A stretch of DNA of 10,072 nt. Source: Methylophilus sp. (lineage in GTDB: Bacteria; Pseudomonadota; Gammaproteobacteria; Burkholderiales; Methylophilaceae). Below, piece by piece: positions 1 to 6,191 of the stretch. Numbering within the stretch: the stretch's first letter is position 1; each line of letters starts with the position of its first letter. Location of the stretch: NCBI GenBank assembly GCA_027489475.1, contig JAIXZQ010000020.1, forward strand, positions 1-10,072, written 5' to 3'. The position numbers were made by a program, and so were the translations under genes. The notes under the pieces were generated by a model that was not told the origin of the DNA, ran no database searches, and saw only the letters and a program-made list of their open reading frames with translations.

Positions 1-1637
1 AGCCCGTCTAGGTACTGCCCTCCCAACCGTGCCCCGGTGGTGGAATTGGTAGACGCGCTGGACTCAAAATCCAGTTTCGAGAGGAGTGTCGGTTCGAGTC
101 CGACCCGGGGCACCATTTCGGATTCACTTGAATCCTCTTCATCTAAGTCATTGAAAAACCTGAACGGAATCGATGTTTTTGCGGTTCGAAAGCCTCCATC
201 TCGATGGTAGGAAAGCCTCGAAGCAAAAACGAGCTTCAGCACAGCACGCTTATCTTCTAACTTATTGGATTCCCATAGATTTATTGGATTTTCTAGAAAC
301 TCCAAAGCGGTTCGATACGAATCGTCAAAGCTGATCAATGGACGGCCACAATTGGCTATCTTTTCACGCAAAACAGCCTTCTCAATCTCAAGATCATGCA
401 CTCGCTTCTCGTAAGCACTGACCAAAGTCGTGGAGGATGCTGCCATGATACGGTCGATCAAGGATACGATGTCCTTCTCAACTTTCTGCACCTCAGCAGT
501 GATTTGCGCTTTGATGGTCTCACCAGCTGCCGCACGCATGTTCCAAAGATCACGGAACATTTCTACCGCCAGCTCGTGTAGTTCAGGCGAGGGGCGTAGT
601 TGGGTCAGCATCTCTTCAAATTGAGATTCCAAAACTTCACGGCGAACGGATTTGCCCTTTGAAGTGCAGCCCCGCGTCTGACAGAGGTAGTAGGGGTAAT
701 GTTTGCCGCGACCTTTTGACCAACACGCGGTAAGCGTATTCCCGCAATCAGCGCAGTCGATGAAACCGCGCAATGCAAAATCAGATTGAGTGTTCGTGTG
801 CGTTGGAACTTTTGGTTTTTCGTTCAGGCGCTCTTGAACAGCCTGATATGTGGCAAGCGAAATAATCGGCTGGTGATGACCCTTCTTCATACGAATACCG
901 TATGTCGGCGCGTCAATGTATCCCGCATAGTGGGGACGGGTGAGCAATTCATAGACGCGCTCACAAGAGACACGCTTACGCATGTCAGACGGCCAAAGAG
1001 GATTGGCTTGAAGAAACAATACAATTTCAGTTTGGTTCTGGAACCGCCCCGATGCAAAGCCTTCAAAGATTTCCTTGATCACAGAAGCTTCGGGTTCTTT
1101 GTGGACAAGCAAATTGCCGTGCCCTTCCACTTTTGCAAATTGAAAGCCAACCGGCGCTCTGAAAGAATAATAACCATTCAGCATGCGTCCAAGAGTGCGA
1201 TTTCTAGTTTGTTCTTTATTCTTTTCCCGCTGATGTTGTGAAACGGATGCGAGTACGTTTTCCATGAGTCCGGAATCAGAGTCGTCTCCAAAATCGATGC
1301 TGGGACTGGTTAGGATACCGCCAGCCTGTTTCACTTGGCGGCGCAAAGCATAATGAGCTTCAAGCCCTCGGGCGAAGCGTGAGATATCATCGATGATAAC
1401 GATATGCTGTTGAGGCCGTTTGGATTTTAAAAAATCCAACATTGCCTTCATGCCTTTGCGGGACACTGTGCTGCCTGAAGCTTCATCACGAAACACCGAG
1501 ACAACCTCGTAACCTCTGCGCCGCGCAAATTCTTCACAACGCGCGCGCTGGCTTTCAAGGCCATCGCCCTCTGTCAATTGCTTCGAGCTAGATATGCGGC
1601 AGTATATTACCGCCTTCATGGTTTGGCTTTTGTCCAT
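1..1637 (-). CDS. large serine recombinase (integrase), frame open at the left window edge
   Basis: This is a site-specific DNA recombinase of the large serine family, expected to integrate and excise the element. I translated the minus strand from ATG at 1637-1635, which has GAGG eight bases upstream, and found no stop down to base 3. The N-terminal catalytic domain (about residues 8-150) shows YCRISSSKQ with the likely nucleophile Ser16, GLESQRARCEEFARRRGYEV, and VIIDDISRFARG (about 80-91) with its paired arginines. A recombinase domain follows (about 155-270, including RVYELLTRPHYAGYI). A zinc ribbon has C295-x2-C298 and C319-x4-C324, and a coiled coil covers about 370-430. Residues about 487-506 are acidic. 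From about residue 508 the frame reads MVPRVGLEPTLL and continues antisense through the tRNA, so this tail is encoded by the insertion site, not by the element. The true stop lies outside the window. The small gene upstream overlaps its start by 50 bases, so the two are probably co-transcribed. Confidence 0.93.
   Translation of the reverse strand, partial: MDKSQTMKAVIYCRISSSKQLTEGDGLESQRARCEEFARRRGYEVVSVFRDEASGSTVSRKGMKAMLDFLKSKRPQQHIVIIDDISRFARGLEAHYALRRQVKQAGGILTSPSIDFGDDSDSGLMENVLASVSQHQREKNKEQTRNRTLGRMLNGYYSFRAPVGFQFAKVEGHGNLLVHKEPEASVIKEIFEGFASGRFQNQTEIVLFLQANPLWPSDMRKRVSCERVYELLTRPHYAGYIDAPTYGIRMKKGHHQPIISLATYQAVQERLNEKPKVPTHTNTQSDFALRGFIDCADCGNTLTACWSKGRGKHYPYYLCQTRGCTSKGKSVRREVLESQFEEMLTQLRPSPELHELAVEMFRDLWNMRAAAGETIKAQITAEVQKVEKDIVSLIDRIMAASSTTLVSAYEKRVHDLEIEKAVLREKIANCGRPLISFDDSYRTALEFLENPINLWESNKLEDKRAVLKLVFASRLSYHRDGGFRTAKTSIPFRFFNDLDEEDSSESEMVPRVGLEPTLLSKLDFESSASTNSTTGARLGGQYLDG
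31..115 (+). tRNA. tRNA-Leu (anticodon CAA), CCA encoded
   Basis: This is a complete leucine tRNA that reads UUG codons. The acceptor strands GCCCCGG (31-37) and CCGGGGC (105-111) pair perfectly and are followed by ACCA, so the CCA tail is encoded. The anticodon stem is CTGGA/TCCAG (58-62 with 70-74) around the loop CTCAAAA, which places the CAA anticodon at 65-67. The long variable arm and the T-arm GGTTCGAGTCC fit a type II tRNA of about 85 bases. Its 3' end lies against the recombinase gene, so it is very probably the integration target, and the tRNA remains intact after insertion. Confidence 0.97.
120..135 (+). terminator. possible tRNA transcription terminator hairpin
   Basis: GGATTC (120-125) and GAATCC (130-135) form a 6-bp stem with an ACTT loop five bases after the tRNA CCA. 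A pyrimidine-rich but not pure-T tail, TCTTCATCT, follows. If the element begins at the tRNA 3' end, this hairpin is supplied by the element and replaces the native terminator. The weak T-tract makes the call tentative. Confidence 0.3.
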
Positions 1638-1956
1638 GGCGCCATCCTCGTTTCTTTTTGCTTTGAGTTGTTGCGCCCTCCCGCCCATCAATCGGGCCAA
1701 GGTCTACACGTTCAGCGCTATCGCTGATCAAATTTGTAGAGGGAAGGTTAGCATGAAGCGTCGCACTTTGAAAAGAGTCTTTCAAGCGGCTTCGTTCTAA
1801 AATCTGAATAGGATCAACGCCCCAAGCGCGATCCACAAAGGATTGCATCAAGGATCCGACCGCGCGGATCATATCGTTCTTACGGTCATCGGTGACAGCA
1901 ACGCCCGCAAGAATCTTGCGGTAATGTGCCATCTTCTCTGGGCCTATCTCAAGCAC
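1588..1956 (-). CDS. small protein of unknown function, co-transcribed with the recombinase
   Basis: This short hydrophilic protein has no family I recognise. The N-terminal half looks helical (for example EKMAHYRKILAGVAVTDD and AVGSLMQSFVDRAWGVDP). The C-terminal half is basic and polar, ending with KKKRGWRHGQKPNHEGG. It ends inside the recombinase gene (50-base overlap in another frame), which implies translational coupling and a possible role with the recombinase, for instance as a directionality or regulatory factor; that role is inference. The start is uncertain. GTG at 1956 has AAAGG eight bases upstream and is preferred. TTG at 1977 and ATG at 1932 are alternatives, and an in-frame TGA at 2004-2002 sets the upper limit. 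Its promoter is the left copy of the duplicated cassette (-10 at 2114-2119). Confidence 0.6.
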   Translation of the reverse strand: MLEIGPEKMAHYRKILAGVAVTDDRKNDMIRAVGSLMQSFVDRAWGVDPIQILERSRLKDSFQSATLHANLPSTNLISDSAERVDLGPIDGREGATTQSKKKRGWRHGQKPNHEGGNILPHI

Positions 1957-2035
1957 CGTACTTACCTTTGCCAACAACGCTTCTTCAAGATGAAGTTGCG
2001 GTCAGGCAATCTTGTTTTAGTTGTTCTGTTTGCGT

Positions 2036-2041
2036 GGGGGG
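2036..2041 (-). promoter_or_regulatory. six-C leader motif (copy 1) before the recombinase unit
   Basis: The minus strand reads GATCGTTCCCCCCA, 80 bases before the preferred GTG start and about 70 bases downstream of the predicted -10. Nine bases beyond the six C (GATCGTTCC context) are shared with copy 2, but not with copies 3 and 4, which keep only sTTCCCCCC. Confidence 0.45.
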
Positions 2042-2070
2042 AACGATCATCATTCACCCGATCCTTCTTC

Positions 2071-2166
2071 AGCGGAGACTTGCTCCAACGCTGTAAGGCC
2101 ACACCCTACCCTAAGTATAGCATATGAAATCATATAAATACAAATAGTTGATGTGATGCATTGCGC
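2071..2166 (-). repeat. promoter cassette repeat, copy 1
   Basis: This 96-base segment aligns without gaps to 2715-2810, with about 20 mismatches by my count (about 79% identity). The best conserved part spans the predicted minus-strand promoter and its spacer. It lies upstream of the small gene and recombinase unit. The orientation is the same as in copy 2. Confidence 0.85.
2114..2143 (-). promoter_or_regulatory. sigma70-type promoter with operator-like inverted repeat, recombinase unit
   Basis: Read on the minus strand, a -35 TTGTAT (2138-2143) and an extended -10 TGCTATACT (-10 hexamer at 2114-2119) are separated by 18 bases. The spacer holds a perfect 6-bp inverted repeat, ATATGA-AA-TCATAT (2122-2135), a good position for a repressor. 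The start of transcription would fall near 2107, which gives a leader of about 130-150 bases before the first gene. Confidence 0.6.
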
Positions 2167-2227
2167 CAAATCACGCAACTACCTTACTCAAATGGAATTG
2201 AAATTCTTCTAGAGATTATCGGGCTGG

Positions 2228-2572
2228 CTAACGACCTAGTTCTTCTTGCTGTCGAGCCATGCGGCGCTCTCCAGCAACAATGATTTTGTTGCAGTGGATC
2301 ATGAAACCGTATCTTACGTCTTGTCGCGCAGCTTTCCAGATGTGGCGATGAGAGTCACCAATTTCCAGTTTCTTATAAACTTCCGGATGCTTAGATTTTA
2401 GCTCAAGGAGGCGCTGGTAACGTACTAAAGTCAGTTTCAGCTCCCGTTCACTAAAATAGTCTTCAGCGAGTTCAAGTGCCATTCTTATATCGAATTGCAC
2501 TCTCCAATATGGGGCGTTAAAGCTCGCAAGGTAATTGTAGCGTGGCTTGTCTGGAATATTCGTTTCGTCCAC
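2228..2572 (-). CDS. small protein of unknown function in its own transcription unit
   Basis: I do not recognise this family. The preferred start is GTG at 2572 because AAAGGAGAG lies about seven bases upstream; this gives 114 residues beginning with DETNIPDKPRYNYLAS after the initiator. The open frame extends further to TTG at 2641, but that start has no usable ribosome site. The protein is highly charged and looks mostly helical (LAEDYFSERELKLTLVRYQR, KAARQDVRYGFMIHC, GERRMARQQEELGR). There is no membrane segment or signal peptide. It is driven by the right copy of the duplicated promoter cassette, so it is probably co-regulated with the recombinase unit. A control or recombination-accessory role is possible but is inference. 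Confidence 0.6.
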   Translation of the reverse strand: MDETNIPDKPRYNYLASFNAPYWRVQFDIRMALELAEDYFSERELKLTLVRYQRLLELKSKHPEVYKKLEIGDSHRHIWKAARQDVRYGFMIHCNKIIVAGERRMARQQEELGR

Positions 2573-2573
2573 T

Positions 2574-2666
2574 TCAGCTCTCCTTTGTTTTGCACGAAGT
2601 GCAACGATCAGCGGGACAAGAGATTTGCCGCCACCTAACAATCCTATGCAATTTCAAAAACATCAT
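2574..2666 (-). CDS. possible leader peptide (uORF) upstream of the 2228-2572 gene
   Basis: Two ATG codons (2666-2661) follow the six-C motif directly and open a 30-residue frame beginning MMFLKLHRIVRW and ending CTSCKTKES. Its stop (TGA, 2576-2574) lies one base before the GTG start of the next gene, and the ribosome site of that gene is inside the end of this frame. The arrangement would suit translational coupling. There is no ribosome site in front of the ATGs, so it may not be translated. Confidence 0.25.
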   Translation of the reverse strand: MMFLKLHRIVRWRQISCPADRCTSCKTKES

Positions 2667-2672
2667 GGGGGG
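2667..2672 (-). promoter_or_regulatory. six-C leader motif (copy 2) before the 2228-2572 gene
   Basis: The minus strand reads GATCGTTCCCCCCATGATG. The motif is placed between a leader hairpin (2673-2699) and the ATG pair of a possible leader peptide, 95 bases before the preferred GTG start. Confidence 0.45.
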
Positions 2673-2699
2673 AACGATCAACAAGGTTGATCATCGTTC
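2673..2699 (-). promoter_or_regulatory. leader hairpin next to the six-C motif
   Basis: GATCAAC (2676-2682) and GTTGATC (2686-2692) pair perfectly around AAG. An outer GAAC/GTTC extension (2672-2675 with 2696-2699) is broken by a three-base bulge. In the minus-strand transcript from the right promoter copy, this hairpin ends directly at the run of six C. Copy 1 has no equally good stem at the same place. Confidence 0.45.
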
Positions 2700-2714
2700 A
2701 ACCAACCCTTCGTA

Positions 2715-2810
2715 AGCGGAGAAATGTTCCAACTTTCAAAGGCTACACCCTACATTAAATATAGCATATAAAGTCATATAAATCCAAACACTTGACATGT
2801 TGCAATGCGC
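2715..2810 (-). repeat. promoter cassette repeat, copy 2
   Basis: This is the partner of 2071-2166: the same orientation, the same length and no gaps. Conserved blocks include AGCGGAGA, the CACCCTAC region, TATAGCATAT and TCATATAAAT. It lies between the end of the coupling-protein operon and the 2228-2572 gene. Confidence 0.85.
2758..2787 (-). promoter_or_regulatory. sigma70-type promoter for the 2228-2572 gene
   Basis: On the minus strand, a -35 TTGGAT (2782-2787) and an extended -10 TGCTATATT (hexamer at 2758-2763) are separated by 18 bases, the same geometry as in copy 1. The spacer inverted repeat is kept with one mismatch (ATATAA-AG-TCATAT, 2766-2779). Transcription would start near 2751. 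Confidence 0.6.
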
Positions 2811-2842
2811 TAGAAATGGCTGGCTACAGCCACTTCTAGCGC
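2807..2842 (-). terminator. long hairpin over the stop codon of the small basic gene; possible terminator
   Basis: GCGCTAGAA (2807-2815) pairs with TTCTAGCGC (2834-2842). After one A/C mismatch, TGGCTG (2817-2822) pairs with CAGCCA (2827-2832) around GCTA. That makes 15 pairs in a 36-base element containing the TAG stop of the 2836-3207 gene. No T-run follows on the minus strand, so it may act in RNA stability, pausing or protein binding rather than as a classic intrinsic terminator. Its outer arm overlaps the edge of promoter copy 2. Confidence 0.5.
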
Positions 2843-3207
2843 TCAAGACTGCCTAAGCCCTTGGTGAAAGCCTTGCCCGTGCGTGGCTTCAAGGCGATCA
2901 TGCGCTCAGCAGTGTTGCGCACCTTTGAGAGACGCGCGGAATGTTCGCGTGCGACTTGATATTTCGCGGCGCGCATTTGCCATGCGCGCCGATCATTGGT
3001 TGCCCAACTGGGTTTTAGTTCAGGAGCATGACCATCGTTGCGTGTGAGCTTGTCAAAGCGCTTCGCAACTTGTTGCGCTTGGTTAGCCTCGTGACGGGCA
3101 CCAAGACGCTCGACGGCTTTCTCTGCACGCGCACGCAAGGTCGCTTCGCGCGTCGTCATGGTCGATGCAGTGTTGAATCCTTTGGTCGTATTTTTCTTCG
3201 TGGTCAT
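2836..3207 (-). CDS. small basic protein in the coupling-protein operon, function unknown
   Basis: This 123-residue protein is rich in Lys, Arg, Ala and Thr and contains no Cys. It has no membrane segment or signal peptide, and its middle is probably helical (EKAVERLGARHEANQAQQVA, AKYQVAREHSARLSKV). The start codon overlaps the stop of the coupling-protein gene as ATGA, with GGAGG seven bases upstream, so the two are translationally coupled. A basic partner of a coupling protein suggests DNA binding or a relaxosome-accessory role, which is inference only; I do not recognise the family. Confidence 0.75.
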   Translation of the reverse strand: MTTKKNTTKGFNTASTMTTREATLRARAEKAVERLGARHEANQAQQVAKRFDKLTRNDGHAPELKPSWATNDRRAWQMRAAKYQVAREHSARLSKVRNTAERMIALKPRTGKAFTKGLGSLER

Positions 3208-4745
3208 GTACTACCTCCACGATGCAGGTCGCGGACATCGCGAACCTGATCTTTCCATGGTATTACTTTGAAGTATGGAACGGCATCAGCGATCAAAAGG
3301 CGCGGCATCGAAGCCACCCGAATGATGAACTTGTCAGAGCCAAGGTTTAAAATATCTTCGGTTTGCAGCACTGGCCGTTTTGTCTCACCAAGATTGGATG
3401 CACCGGTCTCGACGGTGCCGCCATTATGCGAGACGCCTTTGGATAGAATTGTTTTGTTACCTGACCAAAGAGTAATATCTTTCAATAGGTCAGGTTCCCA
3501 AACAGATTTCATGAGAGTGCAGCCCACTTGATCTTCGATTTCTTTAACTTCTTCTTTTGACCATTTGCCCGTCATCGAATGACGACCTTGAGCAAAGAAC
3601 CAAAACTGAATTCCAAGCGAACGGTGAAGTCTAAGTGAGCGCAATATTCCACTTACCTTTGGGAAATTTGGGAACTCATCCAAGATGAACGTCGTGCGCA
3701 CTGGCCCGGTTGTCGCGGCCAGTGTTTCAATGATCAAATTCAGAGTCGAACTTGCAAAAGGTGCTGCATGATCAAGGTTATTTACAGAGAGTATCAAAAA
3801 GACAGCGATCTTCTCCTGCTTCAAACGCGTCAAATCGAAATCATGCGCATCCGTCGCTTTGCCGAGAGATTTTGTCGGCTCATAAACATACACGGCAGCC
3901 GCTGCTTCAGACCGTATTGCTTCCCACTGTTTCGGGGCCTCGTAACGCATGGAATCAAACGCCATGGCGCGGCGTTCGATTGATTCATCACCGCAAGTCG
4001 ACATCAGACTAAATGCCAGTGCAAAATGCTCTGCACCGCCATTCATAAACCGCCAAAGACCAGACAGCTTGCAATTGTCAGGATCAAATTTTGCTAAGAA
4101 TTCCATCCGCAAAACAAGCAGTTCAATCGCCCCCTTGCGTACCCAAGCATTATCGCCTTCCGATTTTGGTTGAGGCACCAAGATATGGGCGATGCCATCT
4201 GCTTGACCATCGATCACACCGCCGGAAGCAACAATGTTAATCAACAACTGAAGTGGGTTCAAACGCGTGTTCGGTAGCCCATGAAGTCCGTATGGGTTGA
4301 TGAAGATACATTTTTGACCTAAAGTTTCTTCACGGTGCTTAGAAGTCGACCAAGCCAATTCTCCATTTTTGGCATCGATAATTACCAATGACCGATCAGA
4401 AATATGTGCAAGGTTAGGTTGTATAAGGCATACGCCCTTACCTCCGCCTGTGCGAAGGTAAGTCAAGAGGCTTTCGTCAGAATTCCAAAAAATCATGCGC
4501 CCTTGATGTGCGCCCAGAAACAAACCGCTTGGATCATGAAGGCCCGCGCGGCCAGCATCTTCGCCATCGGCCAGCTTTGAATCGCCAAGCTGGCCTGATG
4601 GTTTAGCGTTCATCATCTGCCACTGCGTGCGCGCGGCGTTTGCGCGGGCGCGCGCTGCAAAGTCAGCCTCCATCGATTGGCGATGAAAGTTTTGAAAAAG
4701 ATTTAAACCGGCCCCAATTCGGCCACCACCATTTTTGCCAAACAT
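3204..4745 (-). CDS. TraG/VirD4-type coupling ATPase (T4CP) without transmembrane segments
   Basis: Coupling proteins link the relaxase-DNA complex to a type IV secretion channel and hydrolyse ATP. The 513-residue protein shows a Walker A motif RTGGGKGV (98-105) followed by CLIQPNL, the VIIDAKNGELA strand and motif (121-131), a Walker B motif TFILDEFPN (352-360), and FFAQGRHSM (383-391) at the place of the conserved Gln after Walker B. The C-terminal part has DKFIIRVASMPRLLIADAVPYF, like the last strands of the TraG/VirD4 fold. The usual two N-terminal membrane helices are missing; the first 80 residues are soluble and Arg/Ala-rich. The ATG has AGAGGGG upstream and begins two bases after the stop of the membrane-protein gene, which may supply the anchor. 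No relaxase gene is visible in the window. Confidence 0.9.
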   Translation of the reverse strand: MFGKNGGGRIGAGLNLFQNFHRQSMEADFAARARANAARTQWQMMNAKPSGQLGDSKLADGEDAGRAGLHDPSGLFLGAHQGRMIFWNSDESLLTYLRTGGGKGVCLIQPNLAHISDRSLVIIDAKNGELAWSTSKHREETLGQKCIFINPYGLHGLPNTRLNPLQLLINIVASGGVIDGQADGIAHILVPQPKSEGDNAWVRKGAIELLVLRMEFLAKFDPDNCKLSGLWRFMNGGAEHFALAFSLMSTCGDESIERRAMAFDSMRYEAPKQWEAIRSEAAAAVYVYEPTKSLGKATDAHDFDLTRLKQEKIAVFLILSVNNLDHAAPFASSTLNLIIETLAATTGPVRTTFILDEFPNFPKVSGILRSLRLHRSLGIQFWFFAQGRHSMTGKWSKEEVKEIEDQVGCTLMKSVWEPDLLKDITLWSGNKTILSKGVSHNGGTVETGASNLGETKRPVLQTEDILNLGSDKFIIRVASMPRLLIADAVPYFKVIPWKDQVRDVRDLHRGGST

Positions 4746-4747
4746 GA

Positions 4748-5581
4748 TCAGCGCCCCTCTTGTTGGGAAGCGCGATCATCTTTTTTGGTTTGGTCACTGT
4801 AACCATGCACGCTGAGCGTTGGTGGTTTTGGAATCTGAACTGGACGAACGCTTGCGATCATCGCTTGCACTTCGCTTGGTGGAGGAAGGCCGTAGTTCCA
4901 CCCAGTAAGATCAACATGCACCGCTTGTGTCGCGGCTTCTTTTAGGCCCGCGCGAAGGCCTTCATTGATATCTTCTGCATATTTCAGAGCAGCATCGCCG
5001 GAGCCAGGTTCAATTAAATTAAGACCGCGCCCAGCAAGTGTCGCGATAGAAACGATACCGACATCGCTTGATTGCACACCAGCCGTCTGGCTAATTGTGG
5101 CATCAAGATATTTGCCTTGGTAATTATTTGCAGCCTCAGTCATCGTTTTTCCACGTTCATAAGTAGCAGTGTAGTGCTGAAGAATTGCCTGCAGCATCAT
5201 TTCATTTTGCTTCGCTTGCGTTTCAACCGCGACTTTGACTTCGGCCTCATACTGGGAAAAACGAGCTTGCTCATTCAGTTCAGCCGCTTTCAACTGTTGG
5301 CCGATTGAGGATTCATAAGCACCAAAGGTTGTGGACGGCTTCAAATCGTGAGGAGCGTATTTCTCCATTCCGAAAAATAGCGCGGCAGCAAAACCGATTG
5401 AGACAATTGTGTTGACCACTGCTGGCAACCTGAATGGCTCCTTGTAAGGTGGATAGCCATGTGGCGGTCGTTGATAATATCCACCTTCATCTTGTGGCAT
5501 CGCGCGTTGCGATTGTTGAGGCACACGATTGATTTGCGCCTTGCCGTCTTGGCCGTACTCGACCTCATATTCATGTGACAT
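4748..5581 (-). CDS. single-pass membrane protein next to the coupling ATPase
   Basis: Residue numbers count from the longer possible start at 5596. The N-terminal about 55 residues are soluble and rich in Gln, Pro and Tyr (HGYPPYKEPF). One hydrophobic segment follows at about 58-77 (VVNTIVSIGFAAALFFGM). After it comes a charged, Ala/Glu/Gln-rich region likely to be a coiled coil (about 95-150), then a domain of mixed character and a Pro-rich end. I do not recognise the family. As first gene of the operon, directly before a coupling ATPase that lacks membrane helices, it is a good candidate for the ATPase's membrane partner; that is inference. Start choice: ATG 5581 has GGAG nine bases upstream. 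ATG 5596 is also possible, with a weaker GGAAG. Confidence 0.8.
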   Translation of the reverse strand: MSHEYEVEYGQDGKAQINRVPQQSQRAMPQDEGGYYQRPPHGYPPYKEPFRLPAVVNTIVSIGFAAALFFGMEKYAPHDLKPSTTFGAYESSIGQQLKAAELNEQARFSQYEAEVKVAVETQAKQNEMMLQAILQHYTATYERGKTMTEAANNYQGKYLDATISQTAGVQSSDVGIVSIATLAGRGLNLIEPGSGDAALKYAEDINEGLRAGLKEAATQAVHVDLTGWNYGLPPPSEVQAMIASVRPVQIPKPPTLSVHGYSDQTKKDDRASQQEGR

Positions 5582-5646
5582 GAGCTTTAACTCCATGCGC
5601 GGAAACTTCCGGCAATGGTGTCATGGCCTCGTGAGACAAATAGTGC

Positions 5647-5652
5647 GGGGGG
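5647..5652 (-). promoter_or_regulatory. six-C leader motif (copy 3) before the coupling-protein operon
   Basis: On the minus strand this reads CTTCCCCCCG, 66 bases before ATG 5581. It is one of four sites with exactly six C preceded by TT. It lies between the terminator of the gene to the right and the operon start, so it falls in the leader or promoter zone of the operon. Confidence 0.45.
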
Positions 5653-5660
5653 AAGTGGAC

Positions 5661-5693
5661 AAAGAAAAAGCCGCGACCAATTTGGTCGCGGCT
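5661..5693 (-). terminator. intrinsic terminator of the 5715-6146 gene
   Basis: AGCCGCGACCAA (5669-5680) pairs with TTGGTCGCGGCT (5682-5693), a very stable GC-rich stem. On the minus strand the stem is followed directly by TTTTTCTTT. It lies 22 bases after the stop of the gene at 5715-6146, whose orientation it matches. This separates that gene from the coupling-protein operon transcriptionally. Confidence 0.88.
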
Positions 5694-5714
5694 CACTTAT
5701 GGCTGAGGCTCAAA

Positions 5715-6146
5715 TCACCGCGCGAAGTGTTTTGCGATTTCGGGAAAATCGACCCAGAACGATAAAGCGATCAGGCGCAATCTCAATTCAATAGTGTAGT
5801 GAGGCTTTTGCTTGAGCGGCAGCCGTTGCAAATCCGTAAAATCGGACAGCCAACGGAAAGACGGATCACTGAAAGCAAAATCAATTTCGTCATCAGCAAT
5901 CTCATATAGACGGCCATCCCGGAACCGAAACTCAACGTCCCGAAGGAACAAAGCATCGGCCATCCAATTAGGAAAGCTACGACGTGACATGTTCAGGCTT
6001 GAAGAGGCAATCGCCAACTTGGTGTAATAAGCGGTGGTCAGTAGCTGGCTTGCGTGTGGCACAATGATAATGCGCGTTTTCGAAGCACGCACGGAATTGA
6101 GGGCGAGTTTCGGGGCGCGAACTTTCGCAGAGGGTACTAAATTCAT
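5715..6146 (-). CDS. hypothetical protein, monocistronic
   Basis: This 143-residue soluble protein belongs to no family I recognise. The N-terminus is basic, followed by a strand-like TRIIIVPHASQLLTTAYYTK, a charged middle section DVEFRFRDGRLYEIADDEID, and a C-terminal aromatic segment LSFWVDFPEIAKHFAR. There is no signal peptide or membrane segment. ATG 6146 has GGGAGAG seven bases upstream, but this ribosome site sits inside an inverted repeat (6150-6178) that could hide it. The gene has its own strong terminator and is divergent from the ankyrin-repeat gene, sharing the intergenic control region with it. Confidence 0.7.
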   Translation of the reverse strand: MNLVPSAKVRAPKLALNSVRASKTRIIIVPHASQLLTTAYYTKLAIASSSLNMSRRSFPNWMADALFLRDVEFRFRDGRLYEIADDEIDFAFSDPSFRWLSDFTDLQRLPLKQKPHYTIELRLRLIALSFWVDFPEIAKHFAR

Positions 6147-6149
6147 TTA

Positions 6150-6187
6150 GGTTCTCTCCCAATTGGGGGTGGAGAACCGCGCGGTTC
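6150..6187 (-). promoter_or_regulatory. leader with two competing hairpins over the ribosome site of the 5715-6146 gene
   Basis: GGTTCTC (6150-6156) pairs with GAGAACC (6172-6178) around the palindrome CCCAATTGGG (6158-6167). GAACC at 6174-6178 also belongs to the perfect 14-base palindrome GAACCGCGCGGTTC (6174-6187). In the minus-strand transcript the middle arm can pair either with the upstream arm, leaving the ribosome site free, or with the downstream arm, which includes it. This looks like a translational switch, or overlapping operators in DNA. Confidence 0.45.
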
Positions 6188-6191
6188 AAAA

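Noticed and set aside
786..1241. Plus-strand frame of 151 codons
   Set aside because: It lies entirely antisense to the serine recombinase, whose minus-strand frame has family motifs (zinc-ribbon cysteines, catalytic region); no ribosome site and no recognisable protein features.
1843..2127. Plus-strand frame of 94 codons
   Set aside because: It covers the antisense of the recombinase-linked small gene and runs through the promoter cassette; it has no ribosome site and its content looks random.
116..2700. CRISPR array or insertion-sequence ends
   Set aside because: No regularly spaced repeats and no terminal inverted repeats flanking a transposase were seen; the only long repeat is the pair of promoter cassettes.
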